DNA of 64,000 bases from the NCBI RefSeq assembly GCF_900113935.1, contig NZ_FORF01000008.1, positions 106,748 through 170,747 on the forward strand, in the 5' to 3' direction. Each line of letters opens with the position of its first letter. Position 1 is the stretch's first letter. The notes beneath the pieces are model-generated. The model saw only the letters and a program-made list of their open reading frames with translations, did not search any database and was not told the DNA's origin. A program made the translations under genes and the position numbers. Shown one piece after another: positions 37,297 to 45,452 of the stretch. The stretch comes from Aquamicrobium aerolatum DSM 21857. GTDB taxonomy: Bacteria > Pseudomonadota > Alphaproteobacteria > Rhizobiales > Rhizobiaceae.

Positions 37297-37728
37297 ATGA
37301 GCATGACACTGGAGGAGATTGCCCGCCGCAGTGCCGAGGCAATGTGGGCGCGCGATGACGCCTCGAAATGGCTTGGCATGAGTCTGGATACGGTCGGGCC
37401 GGGCGCCGCGACCACTTCGTTCACGGTCGAGAAGCATCACACCAACGGCCATGATATTTGCCATGGCGGCTATATCTTCACACTCGCGGATTCAGCATTC
37501 GCCTTTGCCTGCAATTCTCACAACCGCATCGCGGTGGCCCAGCACAACACCATCACGTTCGTCGCGCCGGGAAAGCTTGGCGACCGGTTGACTGCGACCG
37601 CGCGCGAGATCGCGCAATATGGCCGCTCTGGCATCTGCGATGTGCGCGTCACCAATCAGGATGGCAAGCTGATCGCCGAGTTTCGCGGCGCGTCGCGGAC
37701 GATTGAAGGCAAGCATTTCGAAGAATGA
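37297..37728 (+). CDS. paaI: Hydroxyphenylacetyl-CoA thioesterase PaaI
   Basis: A 143-aa hotdog-fold thioesterase with the PaaI motif HGGYIFTLADSAFAFACNS (active-site Asp). It rescues CoA from dead-end ring-1,2-epoxide-derived or hydroxyphenylacetyl-CoA intermediates. GGGAGGAGC precedes ATG 37297; the longer frame to 37246 would run through the operator. It is the first gene of paaI-paaK-paaR. Confidence 0.92.
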   Translation: MSMTLEEIARRSAEAMWARDDASKWLGMSLDTVGPGAATTSFTVEKHHTNGHDICHGGYIFTLADSAFAFACNSHNRIAVAQHNTITFVAPGKLGDRLTATAREIAQYGRSGICDVRVTNQDGKLIAEFRGASRTIEGKHFEE

Positions 37729-37752
37729 CGCACACAAAGCGGAGGAGCCGCG

Positions 37753-39063
37753 ATGAAAGACCTGACGCCGCGCAAGGAAGAACTCGACCCGATCGAAATT
37801 TCATCGCGAGACGAGATTGAGGCACTGCAACTTCATCGCCTCAAATGGTCGCTGAAGCATGCCTATGACAACGTTCCGCACTATCGCGTGTCTTTCGATG
37901 CTGCCGGGGTGCATCCCTACGATCTCAATCACTTGTCGGACCTTGCGCGGTTTCCGTTCACCGTAAAGTCGGACCTTCGGCAGAACTATCCCTTCGGCAT
38001 GCTTGCGGTGCCACGCCAGCAGGTGATGCGGCTTCATGCGTCGTCGGGGACAACCGGAAAGCCAACCGTCGTTGGCTATACCAAACACGACATCGAGGTG
38101 TGGGCGGAATGCGTCGCGCGCTCGATGCGTGCGTCCGGCACGCGGCGCGGCGACATTGTTCACATCGCCTATGGCTACGGGCTGTTCACTGGCGGCCTCG
38201 GCGCGCATTACGGCGCGGAGCGCCTCGGCTGCACGGTCGTGCCGATCTCCGGCGGCATGACCCCGCGTCAGGTGACGCTGATCGAGGATTTCGGCGCCAG
38301 CACGATCATGGTCACGCCGTCTTATATGTTGTCGATCCTCGATGAATATCGCGCGCAGGGGCTTGATCCGCGCAACTCTCCGTTGCAGGTCGGCATCTTC
38401 GGCGCAGAGCCTTGGACCAATGCGATGCGCGCCGAGATCGAGGAAGCGTTCGACATGCACGCGGTGGATATTTACGGCCTGTCCGAAGTGATGGGGCCGG
38501 GTGTTGCCAATGAGTGCGTCGAGACCAAGGACGGATTGCACATCTGGGAAGATCATTTCTATCCGGAGGTGATCGATCCGGTGACCGGCGCAGTGCTGCC
38601 GGATGGAGAAAAGGGCGAGCTGGTGTTCACGTCGCTGACGAAAGAGGCGTTTCCGATTATCCGCTATCGCACGCGCGACCTGACCCGCCTGCTGCCGGGG
38701 ACAGCGCGCACGATGCGGCGAATGGAGAAGATCACCGGACGCACCGACGATATGATGATCCTGCGCGGGGTCAACGTTTTTCCAACCCAGATCGAGGAGC
38801 AGATCCTCAAGGTCGCTGGGCTTGCACCTCATTTCCAGATCGAGCTGCTGCGCGAGGGGCGCATGGACGAGATGGTCGTGCATGTCGAGGCAAATGCGTC
38901 AGATGCCTCACCAACTGCCCGAACCGCATGTGCCGAAAGCCTGATGATGCATATCAAGGAGAACATTGGCATCTCGGTGCGCGTCGATGTGACTGATCCT
39001 GAGGCGGTGGCCCGCAGCCAGGGCAAGGCCATTCGCATCGTCGACAACCGGCCCAAGAACTGA
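37753..39063 (+). CDS. paaK: Phenylacetate-CoA ligase PaaK
   Basis: A 436-aa adenylate-forming ligase that activates phenylacetate with ATP and CoA, the first step of the pathway. ATP-loop motif HASSGTTGKPTVVGYT, then YGYGLFTGGLGAHYGAE and ITGRTDDMMILRGVNVFPTQIE are present. The start has GCGGAGGAGC upstream. It ends by TGATG overlap with the TetR gene, so regulator and enzyme are co-expressed. Confidence 0.96.
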   Translation: MKDLTPRKEELDPIEISSRDEIEALQLHRLKWSLKHAYDNVPHYRVSFDAAGVHPYDLNHLSDLARFPFTVKSDLRQNYPFGMLAVPRQQVMRLHASSGTTGKPTVVGYTKHDIEVWAECVARSMRASGTRRGDIVHIAYGYGLFTGGLGAHYGAERLGCTVVPISGGMTPRQVTLIEDFGASTIMVTPSYMLSILDEYRAQGLDPRNSPLQVGIFGAEPWTNAMRAEIEEAFDMHAVDIYGLSEVMGPGVANECVETKDGLHIWEDHFYPEVIDPVTGAVLPDGEKGELVFTSLTKEAFPIIRYRTRDLTRLLPGTARTMRRMEKITGRTDDMMILRGVNVFPTQIEEQILKVAGLAPHFQIELLREGRMDEMVVHVEANASDASPTARTACAESLMMHIKENIGISVRVDVTDPEAVARSQGKAIRIVDNRPKN

Positions 39064-39662
39064 TGGCTCGATCCCGCGCCAAGGACCACGACGAAAAGCG
39101 TGGCGCGATCCTGCGCCAGGCGGCGATCGTCTTTGCGCGCGATGGCTATGACAGGGCCTCGATGGCGCGGCTGGCAGCTGAGTGCGGCGTGTCGAAGGCG
39201 TTGCTCTACCATTACTACACGTCCAAAGAGGCGCTGCTATTCGACATATTGCAGAGTCACTTGGCGGAGCTTGTTGATGTGGTAGAGGAGGCGGACGATC
39301 CCGCACTTGATCCCCACAAGAGGCTTGAGCGGCTGGTCGTTGCCCTGCTGGAAGCCTATCGCGACGCTGACGATCAACATCAGGTGCAGCTGGCATCGCT
39401 CTCGCTGCTGCCCGAGGCCGAGCAGCAGGAACTGAAGTCGCTGGAGCGGCGGCTGGTGGCGATTTTTTCGCAAGCGATAAGAGACGTGGAGCCCGCGCTC
39501 TTTGAAGACAAAGCGCTGTTGAAGCCGGTGACGATGAGCCTGTTTGGCATGCTCAACTGGGTTTATATGTGGTTTCGCGATGGCGGCGCGCTCAGCCGGG
39601 AAGGCTATGGAAAGCTTGCAACCAGACTGCTTGTGGGCGGGCTCAGGGAACTCGCTCGATAG
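39063..39662 (+). CDS. paaR: TetR family regulator, PaaR-like
   Basis: A 199-aa TetR-type repressor: N-terminal HTH (MARLAAECGVSKALLYHYYTSKEALLF, within residues ~37-63) and a variable ligand domain, presumed to bind phenylacetyl-CoA as in Thermus and betaproteobacterial PaaR. It overlaps paaK by one base and is followed after 38 bp by paaX. Its site is probably the repeat at 37249-37262. Symbol is by context. Confidence 0.75.
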   Translation: MARSRAKDHDEKRGAILRQAAIVFARDGYDRASMARLAAECGVSKALLYHYYTSKEALLFDILQSHLAELVDVVEEADDPALDPHKRLERLVVALLEAYRDADDQHQVQLASLSLLPEAEQQELKSLERRLVAIFSQAIRDVEPALFEDKALLKPVTMSLFGMLNWVYMWFRDGGALSREGYGKLATRLLVGGLRELAR

Positions 39663-39700
39663 CTTGTCACACACCGGCTGCTCGTGGCATTGGAGCAGCC

Positions 39701-40567
39701 ATGACAGTCACCGCCACCACGCCATCAGATGCAATCGACAGTCTCATCGAAGCCCTGCATGAGCGGGGACGTCTTCGCGTCTGGTCGCTGGCCATCACGA
39801 TATTCGGCGATGCGGTGGTGCCAAGAGGCGGACGGATATCGCTTGCCAATTTGCAGGAGGTGATGACCCGGTTGCGAATTGAGCCCGGAGCCTTGCGCAC
39901 CGCAATGTCGCGGCTTGCCGGCGATGGCTGGGTGGTTCGCGACAAGCAAGGGCGCAATTCGTTCTTCAGCCTCGATGCGCACGGACGCCATGCGTTCGAT
40001 CTGGCGACAAGGCGTATCTATGCAGGCGCCGCCCCGGCGTGGTCGGGCAAATGGACGGTTGCAATCGCGCCGCCGGGTGTGGAAGCGCCTGATCTTGCCA
40101 GTATCGGGTTTGTGCGCGTGAATGGCAGTGTGTTCCTGCGCCCCGACACGGCGGAAGCGCCTGATGCCGCCGCTGAACTTTCCGGCATGCTGGTCATTCA
40201 CGGGCAGGGTGTCGAGCACCCCGAAAATTTGCGCAGCCTGTGGCCGTCGGACGAAATCTCATCCGCCTATGACGGGTTTGTTTCAGTCTACGCACCGTTG
40301 CTGGACGTGTTCAGCGGGAGCGCAAAGCTGGAGCAGCTGGATGCGATCGCCGCGCGCACGCTGATGGTTCATGACTGGCGCCGCATCGTGTTGCGCGATC
40401 CCGGCCTGCCGGATGATTTGTTGCCGGAAAACTGGCCCGGAACCCGTGCGCGCGAGATCGCAGGCGACCTTTATCTGCGTCTGCGCGATGCCAGTGAAGC
40501 ATGGCTGGACGCTGCCGGCATGCCAGCGCAAGCCGACCCTGAGCGGTTCCAGTCCCGCTGGCGCTGA
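39701..40567 (+). CDS. paaX: Phenylacetic acid degradation operon repressor PaaX
   Basis: A 288-aa PaaX-family winged-helix regulator: N-terminal GntR-like HTH (RLRIEPGALRTAMSRLAGDGW) followed by the PaaX-specific middle and C-terminal domains. In E. coli PaaX is released from DNA by phenylacetyl-CoA. The start has GGAG 6-7 nt upstream. It lies 38 bp after paaR, so two unrelated repressors are encoded together. Its stop is 3 bp from that of the convergent thioesterase gene. Confidence 0.9.
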   Translation: MTVTATTPSDAIDSLIEALHERGRLRVWSLAITIFGDAVVPRGGRISLANLQEVMTRLRIEPGALRTAMSRLAGDGWVVRDKQGRNSFFSLDAHGRHAFDLATRRIYAGAAPAWSGKWTVAIAPPGVEAPDLASIGFVRVNGSVFLRPDTAEAPDAAAELSGMLVIHGQGVEHPENLRSLWPSDEISSAYDGFVSVYAPLLDVFSGSAKLEQLDAIAARTLMVHDWRRIVLRDPGLPDDLLPENWPGTRAREIAGDLYLRLRDASEAWLDAAGMPAQADPERFQSRWR

Positions 40568-40570
40568 CAT

Positions 40571-40990
40571 TCAGTCTTCCAGATAGGCAAACGTCGCGGT
40601 GGATGTGACCGCGATGCGTTCATCGCCCTCCGCGCGCATTTCGACGCGCGTATAAGCCATGCGCCGCCCGTTGGAGAGGACGTCGACGCGAATGTCGACA
40701 TTGCCGGGCTTTAGCGGTCGGATGAAATGCGTTGTCAGGTCAACGGTGGTGCACATGCGCAGCCGACCGTTCAGCGCGGCGAGGGTGACCACGCTGGCCG
40801 TGTCCGCCGCCGAAGTCGTGGCCTGACCGCAGATGACGCCGCCGATCTGGGCAAGCGCTGGATTTTCGGGAAGCACGAATGTTCCTCCGGACGCATCGAA
40901 GCCGGTTGGCTTCAGCCCCAGCGCGACAATCCACGGCGCGAAAATCGTCTCCAGCGCCTTTTCTGCTTCGGCCACCCCAAAATCCGGCAT
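40571..40990 (-). CDS. PaaI-type hotdog thioesterase
   Basis: A 139-aa hotdog protein of the PaaI-thioesterase superfamily ([24 protein letters not shown]) and [15 protein letters not shown]. It differs from PaaI at 37.3 kb, with Gln/Ala in place of the usual HGG start of the motif. It is divergent from paaA and convergent with paaX, and would be controlled from the same operator region as paaABCDE. The substrate is probably an acyl-CoA of the pathway (inference). Confidence 0.78.
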   Translation of the reverse strand: MPDFGVAEAEKALETIFAPWIVALGLKPTGFDASGGTFVLPENPALAQIGGVICGQATTSAADTASVVTLAALNGRLRMCTTVDLTTHFIRPLKPGNVDIRVDVLSNGRRMAYTRVEMRAEGDERIAVTSTATFAYLED

Positions 40991-41001
40991 GCGATACTCC
41001 C

Positions 41002-41056
41002 TTTCGTGTTACGAAATATTGCTATCTTCTGGAATTTTCGTTACATATTGAAATGC
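41002..41056. promoter_or_regulatory. Candidate PaaX operator between thioesterase gene and paaA
   Basis: TTTCGT-GTT-ACGAAA (41002-41016) is a perfect inverted repeat followed by ATATTG. A degenerate second copy, TTTCGTTACATATTGAAA, begins at 41036, 34 bp later. They lie in the 99-bp divergent region before paaABCDE. The repeated TTTCG/TTAC unit suggests a regulator site, probably PaaX. Confidence 0.5.
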
Positions 41057-41089
41057 GGTTGGGTGGTATCCGACCACGGAGGAGATGCG

Positions 41090-42085
41090 ATGTACAGTCA
41101 GGGACTGATCGGTGCGAAAACCGACAGCGGCGAAGATCAGGCGTTTCTCGATGCCTTCCAGCGGCGCATCGACGCCGAGGAAAAGATCGAGCCCAACGAC
41201 CCGATGCCGGAAGGATATCGCCGCACGCTGATCCGCCAGATCGGCCAGCATGCCCATTCTGAAATCGTCGGCATGCTGCCCGAAGGCAACTGGATCACGC
41301 GCGCCCCATCACTGCGGCGCAAGGCGGCGCTGTTGGCCAAGGTTCAGGATGAGGGCGGCCACGGTCTCTACCTCTATTCCGCCGCCGAGACGCTGGGCGT
41401 CTCGCGCGAGCAGATGACCGAGGAACTGCTGTCCGGCAAGGCGAAATACTCTTCCATCTTCAACTATCCGACGCTGACCTGGGCCGACATCGGCGCGATT
41501 GGCTGGCTGGTCGACGGCGCGGCGATCATGAATCAGATCCCGCTCTGCCGGTGCTCCTATGGTCCCTATGCCCGTGCGATGATCCGCGTCTGCAAGGAAG
41601 AAAGTTTCCACCAGCGGCAGGGCTATGAGATCATGCTGACGCTTTGTCGCGGCACCGATGCCCAGAAGGAAATGGCGCAGGACGCGCTGAACCGCTGGTG
41701 GTGGCCGTCGCTGATGATGTTCGGCCCGCACGATTCCGACAGCCAGCATGGCGACCAGTCGATGCGCTGGAAGATCAAGCGTTTCACCAATGACGAGCTG
41801 CGCCAGCAATTCGTCGACGCGACGATCCCGCAGGCCGAGTTCATCGGGCTGACGGTTCCTGATCCAGAACTGAAGTGGAACGAGGAACGCGGCCACTACG
41901 ATTTCGGCGCGATCGACTGGGATGAATTCTGGCGTGTGGTGAAAGGCGGCGGCCCGCTCAACACCGAGCGTCTTGAGGCCCGACAGAAGGCCTGGGACGA
42001 GGGTGCATGGGTGCGGGAAGCGGCGCTCGCGCATGCGGAAAAACGCAAGCTGCGCCGTGAGGCGGCACGGGTTGCGGCAGAATAG
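41090..42085 (+). CDS. paaA: Phenylacetyl-CoA 1,2-epoxidase catalytic subunit PaaA
   Basis: A 331-aa ferritin-like diiron oxygenase. Ligand motifs are visible: [14 protein letters not shown] (ExxH) and [13 protein letters not shown] (second ExxH). It binds phenylacetyl-CoA and epoxidises the ring with O2, as the PaaABCE complex. CGGAGGAG precedes the ATG; longer frames cross the operator. It opens paaABCDE. Confidence 0.96.
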   Translation: MYSQGLIGAKTDSGEDQAFLDAFQRRIDAEEKIEPNDPMPEGYRRTLIRQIGQHAHSEIVGMLPEGNWITRAPSLRRKAALLAKVQDEGGHGLYLYSAAETLGVSREQMTEELLSGKAKYSSIFNYPTLTWADIGAIGWLVDGAAIMNQIPLCRCSYGPYARAMIRVCKEESFHQRQGYEIMLTLCRGTDAQKEMAQDALNRWWWPSLMMFGPHDSDSQHGDQSMRWKIKRFTNDELRQQFVDATIPQAEFIGLTVPDPELKWNEERGHYDFGAIDWDEFWRVVKGGGPLNTERLEARQKAWDEGAWVREAALAHAEKRKLRREAARVAAE

Positions 42086-42095
42086 GGGAAGAGCG

Positions 42096-42383
42096 ATGAC
42101 AAAGCACGAAATCCCGCTGTGGGAAGTCTTCATCCGCCCGCGCAACGGGTTGGCGCACAAGCATTGCGGCTCGGTCCATGCCGCTGACGAAGTGATGGCG
42201 GTGCATGCCGCGCGCGACGTCTACACACGGCGCGGCGAGGGCGTCTCGATCTGGGTGGTGCCGTCGGCGGCAATCGTCGCGTCCGATCCCGAGCAGAAGG
42301 ACGAGAATTTCGAGCCATCGATCTCCAAGGTCTACCGTCATCCGACGTTCTACGAAGTTCCGGAAGAAGTGGGGCATATGTAA
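42096..42383 (+). CDS. paaB: Phenylacetyl-CoA epoxidase subunit PaaB
   Basis: A 95-aa PaaB: WEVFIRPRNGLAHKHCGSVHA and AARDVYTRRGEGVSIWVV motifs. It bridges the PaaAC heterodimers in the epoxidase. Start ATG 42096 has GGGGAAGAG upstream. Stop overlaps the paaC start by one base. Confidence 0.95.
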   Translation: MTKHEIPLWEVFIRPRNGLAHKHCGSVHAADEVMAVHAARDVYTRRGEGVSIWVVPSAAIVASDPEQKDENFEPSISKVYRHPTFYEVPEEVGHM

Positions 42384-43141
42384 TGGAGGATCGTTCCGCG
42401 CTCGTGACATTCCTGCTGCGGTTGGCTGACGACCACCTCATCCTCGGCCACCGGCTGTCGGAATGGTGCGGCCATGCGCCGATGCTGGAAGAAGACCTCG
42501 CGATGCCCAACATCGCGCTCGACCTGATCGGGCAGGCGCGGGCGCTGTACCAATATGCCGGCGGGGTTGAAGGCAAAGGCCGTAGCGAGGATGATCTGGC
42601 CTATCTGCGGCGCGAGCGCGATTATCTCAACTGCCTGATGGTCGAGCGCCCGAATGGCGATTTCGCCCACACCATGTTGCGCCAGTTTTATTTCGCCGCC
42701 TTCATGCACCCGTTCTGGGAAAAGGCGATGGAGTCGCAGGATGCGATGCTGGCTGGCATTGCCGGCAAGGCGGTCAAGGAAGTCGCCTACCACATCCGTC
42801 ATTGCGGTGAGTGGGTGATCCGCCTTGGCGACGGCACGGAAGAAAGCACGGCGCGGATGCAGGCGGCGCTGACGGCGCTGGCGCCTTACGTTGACGAATT
42901 GTTCGAAAGCGATGCGGTGACCGCCGCCATGGCCGAAGCCGGTATCGCGCCGAGCCCCGCATCTCTGCGCGCGCCGTTCGAAGCGACCGTGCAGTCCGTC
43001 TTTGCCGAGGCGTTTCTGGATGCCCCCGCTGCCCCATGGGCGAAAACTGGCGGGCGGCAGGGTCTGCACAGCGAAGCGATGGGCTTTCTGCTTGCCGAAC
43101 TGCAATATATGCAGCGCAGCTATCCCGGAGCGAATTGGTGA
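42383..43141 (+). CDS. paaC: Phenylacetyl-CoA epoxidase structural subunit PaaC
   Basis: A 252-aa ferritin-like subunit without a full diiron site, which scaffolds PaaA. Motifs LVTFLLRLADDHLILGHRLS and VKEVAYHIRHCGEWVIRLGDG are typical. It is coupled to paaB upstream (TAATG) and paaD downstream (GTGA). Confidence 0.95.
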   Translation: MEDRSALVTFLLRLADDHLILGHRLSEWCGHAPMLEEDLAMPNIALDLIGQARALYQYAGGVEGKGRSEDDLAYLRRERDYLNCLMVERPNGDFAHTMLRQFYFAAFMHPFWEKAMESQDAMLAGIAGKAVKEVAYHIRHCGEWVIRLGDGTEESTARMQAALTALAPYVDELFESDAVTAAMAEAGIAPSPASLRAPFEATVQSVFAEAFLDAPAAPWAKTGGRQGLHSEAMGFLLAELQYMQRSYPGANW

Positions 43142-43710
43142 GCGCCGCCCGTCTTTCCCTCCCCCTTGAGGGGAGGGTGGCGGCGCAGCCGACGGGTGGG
43201 GTCATCTCCACCCCGGCAGCGTTTGTTGTTAGCAGCGCAGACCGCGCCTGGGCGGCAGCGGCTGCGGTTCCCGACCCTGAAATCCCTTGCGTGACGGTGG
43301 CCGATCTCGGCATCCTGCGTTCGGTCGAGATAGACGACCACGGCGTCGCCATCGCCCGTGTCACCCCGACCTATTCCGGCTGTCCGGCGGTGCTCGCCAT
43401 CGAACTCGCCGTCGAAGCTGCGTTGCTCGATGCAGGGTTCGAGGCGCGGATCGAGCGGGTGATCGCGCCGGCCTGGACGACCGACTGGATCACAGCGGAA
43501 GGCCGCGACAAGCTGCGCGCCTACGGCATCGCGCCGCCGCAAAAAGCGTCGAACTCGGTGCGAGCGCTGTTTGGCGAAACACAGGTGGCCTGTCCGCAAT
43601 GCGGTTCCGGCGAAACGGAACGTCTGTCCGAATTCGGTTCCACTGCATGCAAGGCACTGTATCGCTGCACCGCGTGCCGCGAACCCTTCGACTATTTCAA
43701 GTGTATCTAG
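43138..43710 (+). CDS. paaD: PaaD, epoxidase maturation protein, with repeat-derived N-terminal insert
   Basis: A 190-aa PaaD (MIP18/SufT-like) thought to help iron-sulfur assembly of PaaE. The DUF59 core VPDPEIPCVTVADLGILR and YSGCPAVLAIELAV (Cys) is complete, as is the C-terminal zinc region (CPQCGSGETE ... YRCTACREPFDYFKC). Residues ~5-28 are encoded by a GC-rich palindromic repeat (LSLPLEGRVAAQPTGGVIS), which makes the protein longer than the ~165 aa usual for PaaD. The start is GTG, overlapping the paaC stop by GTGA. An internal start after the repeat is possible, but no clean ribosome site is seen. Confidence 0.87.
   Translation: MSAARLSLPLEGRVAAQPTGGVISTPAAFVVSSADRAWAAAAAVPDPEIPCVTVADLGILRSVEIDDHGVAIARVTPTYSGCPAVLAIELAVEAALLDAGFEARIERVIAPAWTTDWITAEGRDKLRAYGIAPPQKASNSVRALFGETQVACPQCGSGETERLSEFGSTACKALYRCTACREPFDYFKCI
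43153..43215. repeat. Palindromic repeat element inside paaD
   Basis: CCCTCCCC-N5-GGGGAGGG (43157-43177) and GGGTGG-N8-CCACCC (43194-43213) flank GTGGCGGCGCAGCCGACG. This layout is known as a dispersed intergenic palindrome in rhizobial and Brucella genomes. Here it sits at the start of a coding gene and keeps the frame. Confidence 0.65.
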
Positions 43711-43717
43711 GCAGATC

Positions 43718-44797
43718 ATGGCACCCAGATTCCACCACCTCAAGGTTGCGTCCATCGCCCGCGAAACGCCGGAGGCCGTCGCCATCGCGTTCGAAATTCC
43801 GGACGAACTGAAGGATGCCTTTGCTTTCCGCCCCGGCCAGTATCTGACACTGTCCACCGACATCGACGGCGAGGAGGCGCGGCGGTCCTACTCGATCTGT
43901 TCCGCGCCGGGCGAAACCACGCTGCGGGTCGGCGTCAAGAAGGTCGCCGACGGACGGTTCTCCAGTTTCGTCAACGACCGCTTGTCGGTCGGCGACACCA
44001 TTCGCGTCATGCCACCGGAAGGCCGCTTCACCTCGCTGATCGGTGAACGCCATGACTACATTCTGATTGCTGCCGGGTCCGGCATCACGCCGATGCTGTC
44101 GATTGCGGGTACCGTTCTGGCGCATGAGCCGGACAGCACGATCACGCTGATCTATGGCAACCGTACCTCCGGCACGATCATGTTCCTCGAAGCGCTGGAG
44201 GATCTGAAAGATCGTTTCCTGCAGCGGTTCTCGCTGATCCATCTGCTGTCGCGCGAAACGCAGGATGTCGACCTGTTCAATGGCCGCATCGACGGCGCAC
44301 GCATCCGCGAACTGGCGGCGCGTGGCCTGATCGACCCCACCAAGGCCGATGGCGTCTTTCTGTGCGGTCCCGGCGAGATGATCGACGATGTCGCCTCAAC
44401 GCTGGCGCAACTGGGCGTCGAGGAAGACCGCATCCGGTTCGAACGCTTCACGCCATCGGGCGAAGCCGCACCAGCCCGTCCCCGCTCGGCACAAGCGCAA
44501 AAGGCCGCCGAACAAGGTGTCCAGATCGAAGTCATCGTTGACGGGGTGCGGCGCGCATTCCCGATGGGCGAGGGCGATGCGACCGTGCTCGACGCGGCGC
44601 ATCGCGCCGGGCTGGAACTGCCCTATTCCTGCGCCGGCGGCATGTGCTGCACCTGCCGCTGCCGCGTCGCCGAAGGAGCTGCGGAAATGGCGGTCAACTA
44701 CTCGCTCCAGCCATGGGAGATCGAAGCAGGCTTCACGCTCGCCTGCCAGACCCGCCCGACGTCGCAAAATCTGGTGCTGGATTTCGACGCGGTGTGA
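43718..44797 (+). CDS. paaE: Phenylacetyl-CoA epoxidase reductase subunit PaaE
   Basis: A 359-aa NADPH reductase. FAD site (RRSYSICSAP), NAD site (GSGITPMLSIAG) and a C-terminal plant-type 2Fe-2S cluster (YSCAGGMCCTCRCRV) in that order. It passes electrons to PaaA. ATG 43718 lies 7 bp after paaD; the longer frame starting at 43571 would overlap paaD. Confidence 0.95.
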   Translation: MAPRFHHLKVASIARETPEAVAIAFEIPDELKDAFAFRPGQYLTLSTDIDGEEARRSYSICSAPGETTLRVGVKKVADGRFSSFVNDRLSVGDTIRVMPPEGRFTSLIGERHDYILIAAGSGITPMLSIAGTVLAHEPDSTITLIYGNRTSGTIMFLEALEDLKDRFLQRFSLIHLLSRETQDVDLFNGRIDGARIRELAARGLIDPTKADGVFLCGPGEMIDDVASTLAQLGVEEDRIRFERFTPSGEAAPARPRSAQAQKAAEQGVQIEVIVDGVRRAFPMGEGDATVLDAAHRAGLELPYSCAGGMCCTCRCRVAEGAAEMAVNYSLQPWEIEAGFTLACQTRPTSQNLVLDFDAV

Positions 44798-44805
44798 CGT
44801 GGCGA

Positions 44806-45114
44806 TCAGTCGTCGCCAAACGCTGTTTCCCAGTCTTTGCCGGAGCGAAACAGGCGCAAGATCAGGACGTCGGTTTCATCGACGACAAAAGCAATGGTGA
44901 TCCTACGCTCAAAGCCGATCACGCGTAGACCCGCAACCACGTCGTCACGGGAGCTTCCGCGATTGGAGGCAAGATCGAGCTTGGTGCATGTCTCGATCAG
45001 GCGGTCGACGTAACGTCGTGCGGTCTGTTTGCTGATTTGTGCTTCCAGCCAGGTTTCAATCTCGAACAGGTCCGCCTGTGCCTGCTCCGAAAATGAAACC
45101 CGACGGGATTTCAT
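44806..45114 (-). CDS. ParE/RelE family toxin
   Basis: A 102-aa toxin with the ParE fold: VSFSEQAQADLFEIETWL, then a basic beta-sheet core (GLRVIGFERRITIAFVVDE) and VLILRLFRSGKDWE. ParE toxins poison gyrase. The gene overlaps the antitoxin stop by ATGA and lies 9 bp from the convergent paaE stop. Confidence 0.87.
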   Translation of the reverse strand: MKSRRVSFSEQAQADLFEIETWLEAQISKQTARRYVDRLIETCTKLDLASNRGSSRDDVVAGLRVIGFERRITIAFVVDETDVLILRLFRSGKDWETAFGDD

Positions 45115-45389
45115 GCCTGTCGGTCGCGCGCATGACGGCGCTTGTTCAGCTCCGCAACGACTTCATCGACAGGAACCAGGCGCTCCGTGCCGGCTTTGAC
45201 ACGATCGTAGGTCTCGGCCACTTCGGTACGTAGCCAGTTTTCGATGGCCTTGTCGTGCTGCTGCAGCGCCCGGATGCCAGCCCGGACGACTTCGCTGGCC
45301 GAACCATACTCACCGGATTCGACAAGGCGGTCGATATAATCGGACTGTTCTGTCGGTAGACTGATTGTGCGGCGGTCGATCTTGTTCAT
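45111..45389 (-). CDS. ParD-type antitoxin
   Basis: A 92-aa ribbon-helix-helix antitoxin (RRTISLPTEQSDYIDRLV for DNA binding, SASEVVRAGIRAL) with a flexible, charged C-terminus that wraps the toxin. It starts at 45389 and the ORF upstream runs through the operator. It is coupled to parE and autoregulates at the palindrome. Confidence 0.88.
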   Translation of the reverse strand: MNKIDRRTISLPTEQSDYIDRLVESGEYGSASEVVRAGIRALQQHDKAIENWLRTEVAETYDRVKAGTERLVPVDEVVAELNKRRHARDRQA

Positions 45390-45397
45390 GACCTGCT

Positions 45398-45430
45398 CCG
45401 ATGAAGTATGAAACATTCATACCACATCGG
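45398..45430. promoter_or_regulatory. ParD operator
   Basis: A perfect 33-bp palindrome, CCGATG-AA-GTATGAA-ACA-TTCATAC-CA-CATCGG. It lies 9 bp before the parD ATG. Two symmetric half-sites per arm suit ribbon-helix-helix dimers bound side by side. Confidence 0.8.
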
Positions 45431-45452
45431 AGCGGGACAACCAATCGAATGC

